Assembly: GCF_030272615.1 (NCBI RefSeq)
Contig: NC_081411.1
Coordinates: 155,830,971-155,894,970, forward strand
Source of the DNA: Cryptomeria japonica
Taxonomy: Eukaryota > Streptophyta > Pinopsida > Cupressales > Cupressaceae
Length of the DNA: 64,000 nt
Reading direction: 5' to 3'
A program made the translations under genes and the position numbers. The notes beneath the pieces are model-generated. The model did not search any database, had not been told where the DNA came from, and saw nothing but the letters and a program-made list of their open reading frames with translations. This document shows, in pieces, positions 34,484 to 44,629 of this stretch (the stretch's first letter is position 1; every line of letters starts with the position of its first letter).

Positions 34484-37400
34484 ATGCCCATTTCAAAATT
34501 TTGCCCTGCATTTCCAAATGATTAAAATAAGTCAGTTTGAATGGCCTAGTTAGCAAGGGGGTAAAATGGAGCCGATTGATTTTCAGAGGGTAAGGCTCGG
34601 GATTCATGTCCCACACATTTCATTTGGCCTATGTAGTGATGTGCAACTTTCAGAATTAAGTTTGGATAAGTTTACTAGGTACCCATTTCGAGGGGTGAGT
34701 TGAAAGTGCATTCTAGGCACAAGTGCAAATTTTATTAAGTAGCCTACTTTGGGTGTTTATATCTTTTTCCATGTTTATTATCATGAAGAATTTCAAAATG
34801 GATTTAATTTTATGCATAAATGTGAGTCAACATGCGAAATTTCAAGTCCTTATGAATCCGTTTGTAGTTTCTGATGTTTGCACAAGTGTAAAAATGTCCT
34901 GGTGAGCGTCATGTCAGAATGTTTGTTCCGGGATAATGTTGGTATAAATGGTGAGCTACGTTTCAAATTTCAAGGCTCTACCAATCCGTTTTATTGGTTT
35001 TCAAAAGAGCTCATTTTGCCATCAAATTCAGTTATCCGCACTCTAGTGTTATATTAGTTAATGTAGCCGTTTTGGTGAGCACGCCATTTGCATCCTGTCA
35101 GTCTGGTGATCGAACTGAGAATTCAAAGATTTAATATGTACTTTAAGGTACCTATGTTCCAAATTTGAGGACCTACGGAGGTCGTTTGATATTTTTGAGA
35201 AAGGCATCATGTGTTGCTAGAACATTGACTTCATCAGGTCCACAGTGTCAACAAAGCCAGTTGGCCATTTTCGGAAATTAATATCTCTTCGCTCAGGACT
35301 TGTCTTGAGAAACCGTTTGGCAGATGTCATCCTTGTATATCAAAGTACATGCTTGTCAGATGGTGAGCTCCAGAAAGGTGTTTTGACAGGTTTGAAAATT
35401 AAGTCTTCACGATTAAATGCGAAAATTGTGGCGTAATTGCCTGAAGGTTGTAAAATGCGGATTAATGATCCGAAAACAATGCCGATCATTTCCGGAGGTA
35501 TGTTTGAGGTCTGTGAAGCATTCTAGGGGTCAGTTGCATGAAAATGAATTTTTTTTTAGTCGGACCCACTTTGGGGCCCAACCTGGATCATGCCTGTGCC
35601 TTATTATTTTTATTGGCGACTTTGTTCACTGAGAGATTTTTAGAGTATCTAAATTTTGATTTTGATTTTGAAACATGTTATAAGAGTGATGATGATAAAA
35701 TCTATCTCCTGTGCAGTCGAAATACAAAGGCACATTTATTAAACCAAATTGCAAATTGGTAGTTAACAAATGAGGCATTATAAGTTTTCAATGCAAATGT
35801 TGGTAGGTGTAATTCCAAATTTTCAAGGCAGCCAATAATCCTTTCTTTGCATGGCAAGTGAAAGAGTACAACTTCCAATCCAATGCAAATTAGTAAACAT
35901 GCCAATGTCCTCCTGTGTGTGGTGTTGAAAGGAGGTTTTAAGCAAATTTCAAAGAAAATGTGGCAGCAAGTTCAATCGCTAGCCAATCCTTCCATGTATG
36001 AGCAACAAGTAAAATTTTCAAGAAAATGCACATAGGCAGTGTTGAAACCAAGTGGTTAAGCATAGGAGTTTGTAAACAACAACTATGACATTGGTCTTCA
36101 AGTGCAAACAGACAGCAGCTGCAGCTAAACTATTCCCTTCCTCACATGGCATATGAAAAACTCCAATGCCAAATTCCCCCCTCTGCTGTGGAGTTTGGAG
36201 GCTATTTTAACTTTCAAGCAAACACATTTGGAAGTGTTGGAGAGGGCAACTTTGAAGTTTATTAAAATGCAACACTTGAATGGCTTCCCTTCCTCCCACA
36301 TACAACAGCCGCATGGTGAAATTCCAAGCAAAAGCCAAATTCTCCATCCTTCCCAGCATTCTCCTTGCTGTGTGTGATGGCTGGGAGTGCAATTTAAAGT
36401 TTCAAACAAATGCAATCTATAGCAGTACCCTCCTTTTGCATGGCACATGTTATGGTGTTGTAAGTTTGAAAGATTTTCAAACATGTGCCAATCCTCTCTG
36501 TCGTGTGCTGTAGCTAGGAGAAAGTTTTGTTTTTAAAAAATGTTTTTAAAGCATAATGCAAACAAGGTAACAACAGTCTCCTCCCTCATGTGGACCATGA
36601 AATCATCCAAGTAAATAAAATGGAAGGGGGTATTAAAATCCCACACAAAATGAATGGGCAGCACCATTAAAAACTCAGAGAAAAGCTCCAAAATCGCAGT
36701 CCCAAGCATAATGCATTATCCCACATTGGCTGGGAAGTGGACTTTTTTGATGTTTATAAACAAAAACACACTATAGTAATATGTCTAAGCCATAAAGGCT
36801 TTTGACAGATGGTGCCTATGGGAGCCTAGGGCGGGCCCACGCATGAGCATGCTTCCCAAGGCGATGAAGGAGTTGATTGGATGGTGACTAGGTGGACCCC
36901 ACGTAGGCACGCTTCTCGAGATAGATAGGCAAAATTTTCCAAAGAAAGGTCAGGTTAACGAGTGAGCAAGTTCGAGATGGATCGACGGTGCGCGCTATTT
37001 CGTGAAAGGAAGATGCACGCAAGTTATACCCTATGAAATAGCGAAAGTGAACGAGAGTCGTCCACATGTCGTGATAGGTGACAGTCCAGCAGGCGGGTCT
37101 CGGTGAGGTGGCACATAGTTGGCGCACAGGTGGCAACCTAGTGGCGATGATGTGGCAGCCAAGTAGCAGTGATGAAGCATATGACATGGCGGTGATGAGG
37201 TGTCATCCCAGGTGGCGTCCAATTAACCCCATCGACCAATCAGAGGCCGCCACGTGGCAAGACGTCAGAGCACAAATGGAGGCAAAAATCAAAATTAAAA
37301 TGAATAAATAATATAGTTCGAACTATATTAAAATTCAAAATATTTAAATGACTGAGCACAAATGGGAATTAATTCGCCTAGTGTCTAAATTTTGGCCAAA

Positions 37401-38469
37401 ATATAAAGTATTATATATCGCCGGAAAGCTCTCGGAGTGAGGAATTTTATTATGAGGTTAATTTTGACAAATGTGGGATATTTTGGAGGGAGTTTCCACG
37501 GGAACAAAATTCAGTTAGAGAAGAGACACTTGGCAATTCAGTTGCAGATTTGATTTTCTTCCCTCCTCTTTTTATTCTGAATTCTTCTCAGTTGTAAGGG
37601 TTCCAGAAATTTGGAAAATGCTCCAGATTTGATGGCTTCCACTTTCTGAATGTCATGACCCAGATTTGTGAATGCTTCTGTTTGGTTTTAGGGTATAGAG
37701 ATTGCAGTGCATTGTTGTAAATGTGATTTTAGTTCCAGGTTTTGCTTGTGTTAGGCATGAGTAAATTCCTCACAGTATTGTCTCTAAGTATGCATTTCAT
37801 TATCATAAATTGAATCCTCAAGGAGGATGAAGATTTGTCAATTTTAAGGAAATTGTGTGACTGTTTATAGGTATCCTTCAAGGAAGGTTTTAAATTCTGT
37901 AGTCAGTTATGAATGATGAAATGTGTATCCAGATCTGATAAATTTGTGAATGAATCAAATAGTGCATTAATATAAGGTATTGGTGCATGAATATTTTGTT
38001 TAAGGAAAATAAGCTTGCATCTATGATTCATATTTGCAGTTCTGTTTGTGACTCTGTTGCCCAATGAACAAGGCATTGGTCTTGCAAGTTTGGGGATGTT
38101 TTCAGATATATATTTTAAATGAAAAATCTAATTTCCCTTCATGTTTAGGGGTGTTTGTGTTCCATTCTTTCCAAGCTCTGTTTTATCCTATTGTTTGTAC
38201 AGATCTAGCCAATTTGTAATGTTTCTTAATCTGTTGAGCTTGTGAAATGATTTATCTGCTTAGTGTTGATGCAGTTATGTGTCTATAATTGTTGTATTTA
38301 ATGCATCAAAAGGGTGTCCCCCCCTAGGTCTAGCAAAACCTGAAGTGCAGGAGGATCATTAGGATCCTATGTTATGTTGTCCAAGCCCTGAGGTGTTTCA
38401 TTGATTGAGATTGGCTATCTCATAGATAGATTTACAGGTGTCTTGGGTTATCACTTTTGGTGAACAACA
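34484..38469 (+). repeat. Large LTR (about 4 kb), right arm of the inverted pair
   Basis: Inverted copy of 28025-32072. It ends GAACAACA at 38469 and is followed, as an LTR should be, by a primer-site sequence. Its 5' end lies near 34480 (TGATATGCCC). The outermost ~850 bp recur a third time, in direct orientation, at 38722-39577. Confidence 0.82.
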
Positions 38470-38473
38470 AAAA

Positions 38474-38491
38474 TGGCAACTCCGCTGGGGA
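38474..38491 (+). other. Primer binding site (tRNA-Arg type, Tat/Ogre-like)
   Basis: TGGCAACTCCGCTGGGGA, four bases after the LTR end, differs at one base from the TGGCGACTCCGCTGGGGA site known from Ogre/Tat gypsy elements. It fixes the right arm as an LTR in + orientation. Confidence 0.65.
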
Positions 38492-38578
38492 GTAGATGAA
38501 TTGTTAAGAGCCTTTGGTTAAGAATGAATTAATTCATATAAGGTTGATATTATCCCATTCGAGTCACCACAACAAAAA

Positions 38579-38596
38579 TGGTGACTCTGCTAGGGA
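38579..38596 (+). other. Second primer-site-like copy
   Basis: TGGTGACTCTGCTAGGGA, preceded by CAACAAAAA as at 38465-38473. The duplication period is 105 bp. It is a diverged tandem copy of the LTR/primer-site junction. Confidence 0.5.
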
Positions 38597-38721
38597 ATAA
38601 ATGGATATAAATGCTTGATTGATATGGTTAGAGGTTGAATGTGTTCCTAGTCCTGTCAATTTCATATCCAGCCAGTCTATCCATGGTGTATGCATAGAGT
38701 GTAAATTGGTTTCATGGTGAA

Positions 38722-39577
38722 GAAAATGCTCCAGATTTGATGGCTTCCATTTTCTGAAGATCTTGACCCAAGTTTGTAAATGCTTCTGTTTGGTTTTAGG
38801 GTATAGAGATTGCAGTGCAGTGTTGTAAATATGGTTTTAATTGCAGGTCCTACTTGTGTCAAGCATGAGTAATTTCCCACAAGATTGTCTCTGTGATATA
38901 TTTTTTCATTATTATGAATTCAATCCTCAAGGAGGATGAAATTTGTCATCTCAAGAAGATTGTATGATTGTTTGTAGGCATTCTTCAATAAAGAGTTTAA
39001 ATTCTATAGTCAGTCATAAATAATGAAATATGTATCCAGATCTGATGAATTTGTGAATGAATCAAATAGTGCATTAATATAAGGTATTGATGCATGAATA
39101 TCTTGTTTAAGGAAAAAAAACTTGCATCTATGATTTATATTTGTAGTTCTGTGAGTGACTCTACTGCCCAATGAACAAGGCACTAGTCTTTTACATATTT
39201 GGGAATGGTCTCAAATATACATTTTAAAAGATAAATCTATTTCCCTTTATGTTTAGGGGTTAATGTTCTATCCTTCCAAAGCTCTATTTCACCTATTATT
39301 TGTATAAGATCGAGCCCATATGTACATGTTACCTAATTTGGTGAGCTTGTGGAATGGTTTGTCTACTCATTGTTGATGCAGTCTTATGTTTGTGATTATT
39401 GTATTCAATGCATCAAAAGGGTGTCCCCCCCTAGGTCTAGCAGAACCTGAAGTGCAGGAGGATCATTAGGATCCTATGTTATGTTGTCCAAGCCCTAAGG
39501 TGTTTCATTGATTGAGATTGGCTATCTCATAGATAGATTTGTAGGTATACTTGGGTTATCACTTTTGGTGAACAACA
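38722..39577 (+). repeat. Third, partial copy of the large LTR (3' portion)
   Basis: Collinear with 37614-38469 (GAAAATGCTCCAGATTTGATG at the start, GGTGAACAACA at the end), but more diverged. It stops exactly at the LTR end, and E2 gag continues at 39578. This fits the 3' LTR of a large-LTR element that inserted in E2 and later lost its interior and the front of this LTR. Confidence 0.75.
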
Positions 39578-40117
39578 CCTCCTAATACTTACAAATTCAA
39601 TGGAAAATGCTTTAACTGTAATAAATATGGTCATAGGGCAAATGAATGTAGATCTAGGAATTATTAGAATATCAATCCTCCCATCGGTCAATGCTCCAAA
39701 TGCAACAAAGCTGGTCATAACTCTGAAAACTACATAATGAATGTAAGATGTTATGTTTGTGGAAGATTCGGACATTTATCAAATCAATGCAGAACACAAA
39801 CCGGCATAGGTTATGGGAAAGCTATCTAGAAAAATAATGTAACTTGTTATGCATGTAACAAGATTGGTCATATTGCTAAATTTTGTAGAAGTAAAGTTAC
39901 ACCGGTAGACAACAAAAGTACTAGCTTGAAAGGTAAAGAAAAGGTTGAAGAGGTTAAGCAAGAATTCTCAAAGCAATGGATTAGAAAAGCTGATCTAAAT
40001 ATTGGGAATACTCCTCCACCGGTAGAACCAACAAATGCTCCACCGGCAGGACAATGTGATGCTCCACTGGTAGGACAGAGCAATGCTCCATCGGCACGAA
40101 GTTCTTCATCTAATTGA
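39578..40117 (+). pseudogene. E2 gag C-terminal part with four zinc knuckles
   Basis: One frame from 39578 with knuckles CFNCNKYGHRANEC, CSKCNKAGHNSENY (last Cys changed to Tyr), CYVCGRFGHLSNQC and CYACNKIGHIAKFC, then a Lys-rich stretch and a Pro/Ala/Gly-rich tail (about 40010-40110) with a short repeat around NAPPAGQ. Two stops (TAG near 39665 and 39827) interrupt it. Similar in order and spacing to the E1 gag knuckles. Confidence 0.75.
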
Positions 40118-40273
40118 AGAAAATTATCTTGAGGGTTTGGAAATCTAATGGCACATGTGCTATTATTCCCTCGGTCAAAGAAAAGAAGTTGAAAATCACT
40201 CATTACCGGCAAATAAAGTTAAGCTAATACATTACCGACAAGCAATTAATGTGGTAGGTAGCGAAAAAGATTT

Positions 40274-40281
40274 TATAAAAT
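40274..40281 (+). promoter_or_regulatory. TATA-like box before ORF2 of E2
   Basis: TATAAAAT, about 145 bp before the ORF2 ATG. The stretch between it and the ATG resembles the E1 leader (TTTCAGAGAGCG against TTTTCAAAGAGCAGAG, followed by related GAGC/AATC phrases). Confidence 0.4.
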
Positions 40282-40419
40282 AAGATTTTGGCTCCATTTC
40301 ATTTCACCGTGATTTTAAACTTTCAGAGAGCGCGAAGATTTTCGAGCTAAGGCATTTCGAGCAAGAAGCAATCACACTCCAAGCAATCATTCATCCAAGA
40401 CAAAAAAAGGAATTTTATC

Positions 40420-43400
40420 ATGGCCTCCTCCTCTACAACTGAATACATAGCGAACCCTACTGTTGTGGAAGCAATTAAAAGACCTAGGCCCATATTTCAG
40501 TTGGTCCCTGAAATAGCAAAGAAAGATGATACATTAGGTGCATTCTCTCAAATCCCTAAAGGTGTTGTATATGCTAAAGACCCTAGAATGTATATTCACT
40601 GCAATATTGAAGAGCTAGGAGATGAGGAAATCAAAACCATGTACAAAACTGAGATATGTGATGATATCGGCAATATCAAAGCTGAACACAAAATCATTGA
40701 AACCCTAGGATTCACAGAAATCCTTAGTATTCTTGAATTTCCTAAGGATGTGATTAGGATTGTATTAAGCAGAGTTCATGGAGAATTTTTCTGGTTAGAT
40801 ACAATTCATAAGATCACTAAGCAAGCGGTAAAGGCTGTCATAGGGTTACCGGCCACCGGTAAAAGACCAGATAAAAACAAGAAAGTTTCAAATGATTTAG
40901 TCATTGACCTAACAGGTGCAACATCTGATAAAAGATCTTTAAGGGTTAATGATGTAAAGGATACAAATGTGAGATTCATAAGCATGATATTAGGTTACAA
41001 AACCACTCATGCCAATAGACTCAACTCAGTTTCAAGTTTGTGCATCAAGAGTGCTTATGACATAATAACAAATAATGCAAAAATTGACATTTGTGACTGG
41101 CTAAAGGATGAATTGATAGACAACCTTGGGAAGATAAAGAAGGATAAGAAAGGAACCTTCAGATTTGGAAATCTGTTAGTGTGTCTAGTGCTTCATTTAA
41201 CAAAATAAGTTCTGGGTATAGGATATAAAGATTTCGGATATGACATACCGGTAGGAAAGCAACTGACAGAACTATTCAATACAATGGACGACAATACGGA
41301 AAACATCATTCATGATTTTTTCCAAGCACTAAAAACAAAAATGAAGAAAAGGACAAGGTTATCACAGAAGATTGTAGACAAATACAAAGATGATATATGC
41401 TTTGTTATCAAAAAGGATGAAATATGGATGGAAGCAGTCATCCCCAGGACAATCTGGGTAACAGAAATGGGCTATGAAACAGATGACCACATAGTGGAAA
41501 CTTATGCCAAAGCACTTCTGGAAGCCCCCAATGAACCTAAAGAACAAATATTTGGTAGTGCTGAAACCATAGAAAGCCAAATTCAATCAAAGAAAAGAGT
41601 GAAAAAGGTTGAGGCATTTGTGAGAAAAGGATACAGACAAGCAAAAGCCATAAAGGAAGATATATTAAAGAAAACCAGTATAAATGAAGATGAGTTGGTA
41701 GACCCACAACCTGAAGCTCATCTATCACCAGTGGGTACTTCCTCAGAAGGAGATATGCCAGCAACTTTTAAAAGAGTTGTTAGGAAAAGAGATCCCTCAC
41801 TGGCAACCACTCCTTCACATAGAAGGACAAGGTAGAAGCAACAAGCTGTGAGACCTCCGGTCAGAAAGGTCACACCTAAAAAGAAGTTGACCCCTAAGAA
41901 AAGGAAAAAGACAACAACTGACTTGGCACCTCTAGAAATTTTATTAAATGAGATCACAGAGGAAGGAAAACTGAAGAACATAGCGAAAATTTATGACACC
42001 CAATCGGCTGATGAGAAAGGGCAAGTTGAGGAGAGTGTAATATTACACATGGACATGTTTAAAAAGTTTTTGTTACAAGTCTTAAATGAAATTCCTGATG
42101 ACTTATACCAAAGACTTGAGGCCAGAAGGCAAGGAGTAATTGAACTGGACAAGAAAATAAAAATAGAAAAACTACTTGCAGTATATCTAGTAAACTCCCC
42201 AAAAGAAATTGATGATTTGATAGCTCAGGCTAACCGGATAGTTTTTTCCACTGTACATCGGCAAATTTCACTGATGGAAGGTAGAGTTACAAAGGTTTCA
42301 GAGGAAACAGAAGATGGTTGGGACATATTTTTGGTTGAAAAAGAAAAACAAGAAGAATATAGGAATCCCAAGCCTATTAAGGTATATCAGAAGGACAAAG
42401 GGAAAGGGAAAGTTGGTGGACCTCCAAGCATAAAGATTAAAGATAATCTACCTCCACCTGTAAAAATTACAATCCCTGAAAACCAATCGGCAACTGAAAG
42501 CATGGATACAGAGGATGGCAATACAAATCCTGAAGTCATATTCACTGTAAATGTTGATACCCAAAAGATCAACATAATAGTTGATAAAGACCCAAGTGTA
42601 AAATCAGATATAGCCAAAGAGCCTTTGGTAAAAGGAAATATAGAGCAACCGGCAGTGGATACAGGGAAAAAGATGGAATCTGAAGCACAAACAGAGAAAC
42701 CGACAGAGCTAAAGGCTCCAGAACAGATGCCACTGGTAAGAAATGAAGTAGGAAAACTAGTGCTAAAGGAAATGTAGACACAAACTGACCTGCCAGAGGT
42801 CAATACAAGCATGGTCACTTCCACCGATACTCAGTTTGTTGGGTCACCATCAAAGTCAACAAATTTGACTAAGGTATTACTTGAATCCATCAAGAAAATA
42901 ACTGACTATAGCTCACAAGCTTACAAAGCAATAGATGATTCAATCCCATTTTTGAAAACAATAGCTCCTAATTGTAATATAGATAATAAATATTCTTTAG
43001 GACAGTTAGATACACTATGTAAATACATTTCTAGAAATATTGAGCAAATAAAGGTAGAATTTGTAAAGGACATTGTAGAAAAGGAGAAATAGAAATTCTT
43101 TGAAGAAGCAATTAAGAAGTGTAACAGAGATTTTGACACATTTCTACCGGAACTGTGTAGTTTGTTAAAAGAGTATAGAAACCTGTACAAAGACACATGC
43201 AAAACAAACTTCCTGACTATAGATGTAGACAAGAAGATAAGCAAGACACAGGAAGAGATAAACAAGCTTGTAGACAATTTTGTCAACTCACCGGATTCAT
43301 TATCTATTTTTGAAGATAAGTTAGGAAATTTTGAGACAGAATTACTTAAATAGGAGAAAGAGAAAGAGACAATAATAAATAAGGCAAATTACTTGAGATC

Positions 43401-43620
43401 CAAATTGAGTCCAAGATTGGATTATCTAGCATCTCTATGGAAGGAAATCTTAGAGGCATTAACACCGGGAAGTAAAACACCGACAGAGCAATTGCAGCAT
43501 CTCACCGACACTATGAAGAGAACTAAAACCGCAATAAAAGATAGCAAAAAGTTTATGGATAGTATAAACTTAATTTTAGGTGATCTTCTTCAGATAATAA
43601 CTTCCCAACTACAAGGTTGA
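40420..43620 (+). pseudogene. E2 ORF2: 1,067-codon accessory ORF, five premature stops
   Basis: ATG at 40420 and TGA at 43618, all in one frame without any shift. Five stops lie inside: TAA 41206 and TAG at 41833, 42775, 43090 and 43351. Each TAG falls where Gln would fit the charged context, as expected from CAG-to-TAG change. Residues 1-265 form a globular-looking domain homologous to E1 ORF2. About 265-480 are charged, with Lys-rich clusters. About 480-780 are basic and then Pro/Glu/Thr-rich. About 800-1065 are helical with coiled-coil character. No catalytic motif, signal peptide or membrane segment was seen. Equal length and co-linear homology with E1 show a conserved element-borne gene. 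I cannot assign a function. Confidence 0.72.
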
Positions 43621-43803
43621 GGTTATGGACTGGTATAACTACAAACTCTACTAACCTTTGTCATTGATGCCAAAGGGGGAGTAGTAGGATGAGAAAATTC
43701 AAAACATAGGGATCATATGCTCAGGGGGAGTCCCTCATTTTATTTGGTCTACACATTTTGGGATATCTTTTTGAAATTTCTCATGAGTGTTGCCATCAAT
43801 GTC

Positions 43804-43814
43804 AAAGGGGGAGA
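43804..43814 (+). other. Polypurine tract of E2
   Basis: AAAGGGGGAGA just before TGTTGGC of the LTR. Similar tracts occur earlier near 43674 and 43721, as in E1. Confidence 0.75.
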
Positions 43815-43815
43815 T

Positions 43816-44624
43816 TGTTGGCATATGGACACTCCAATGAGACATTGTGTGTGATTGAAGGTTTTGTCATTGATGGAAACCTTGCAATCCTATGGCACCG
43901 GCAAGACATTCTATCGGCAAAGCATTATTCAAGCAAGATAGTGCACCGACATCAGCAAGACTACTCTACACTGGCACCAGCACTGACACAGAAGGAAAGA
44001 TGTATACCGGCACAGAGGTCGACAGGATTTTTGATATGTAATATTTTGTTTATTATTGTAAGCTGACTTGGCAAATTGTAAAAGGACTCTTGTATATAAA
44101 GGAGATCATTATAGACATTTGTAGATATAGAAAAGTGAGCATAAAGAAAATTGTTAGGCAGACCTAATGTGCGAATTATAGGTCAAGGGTATATGTAAAG
44201 AACAGAGCAAGAACCGGTACTGAATCTGGCATTGAAGATGTTATTGTAATGCAGTACAAGATATTGTATTTGTATAATCCACATTGTAAGTCAGTGAGAC
44301 TTTCCATTGAGCAGTGAGCTCTAGGCAATTGGCCTTCCTGCATGTGCAGGCCCCTATTGTAAGTAATATTCTCTTATTGGCCAGTAAGTGAATATTGTGG
44401 GTCACAAATCCCACCGAGGTTTTTCCCACACTAGGTTTCCTTGTTAAACATCTTGTGTTATGGTGTTCTTTTCATGTGGATGTTTTTGATTCTGTTAATT
44501 ACATTAATTCTTGCATACCTGTACACTATTACTTTATGTTCTGCATGTTTTGTCTTAAGAAAATTTCATTACTGGTCAGATACTGATTCACCCCCACCTC
44601 TCAGTATCTATGGGAACCCTAACA
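43816..44624 (+). repeat. E2 3' LTR
   Basis: 809 bp from TGTTGGCATA to ACCCTAACA. The right end shares the layout GATTCACCCC...CTCAGTA...TAACA with the E1 LTR. The U3 part carries several ACCGGC/TCGGC/ACCGAC motifs (about 43896-44020). No second LTR is present in the window. Confidence 0.8.
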
Positions 44625-44629
44625 AAGGA

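Larger units (their letters stand above)
39578..44624 (+). mobile_element. Element E2: relative of E1, 5' part missing
   Basis: Contains the end of a zinc-knuckle gag, a leader with a TATA-like box, ORF2, a purine tract and a 3' LTR, in the same order as E1 and again without pol. The left end is cut by the large LTR at 39577. The right end (TAACA, 44624) lies inside the protease region of a minus-strand Tat-like gypsy relic, so E2 had inserted there. The missing 5' LTR is not found left of the inverted structure either. Confidence 0.8.

Noticed and set aside
28025-39577. A giant DNA transposon with 4-kb terminal inverted repeats
   Set aside because: The arms end like LTRs, a primer-site sequence follows the right arm, a third direct copy exists, and no transposase or matching target duplication is present.
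42387-42824. 145-codon minus-strand frame under E2 ORF2
   Set aside because: Antisense shadow of the conserved + strand reading frame.
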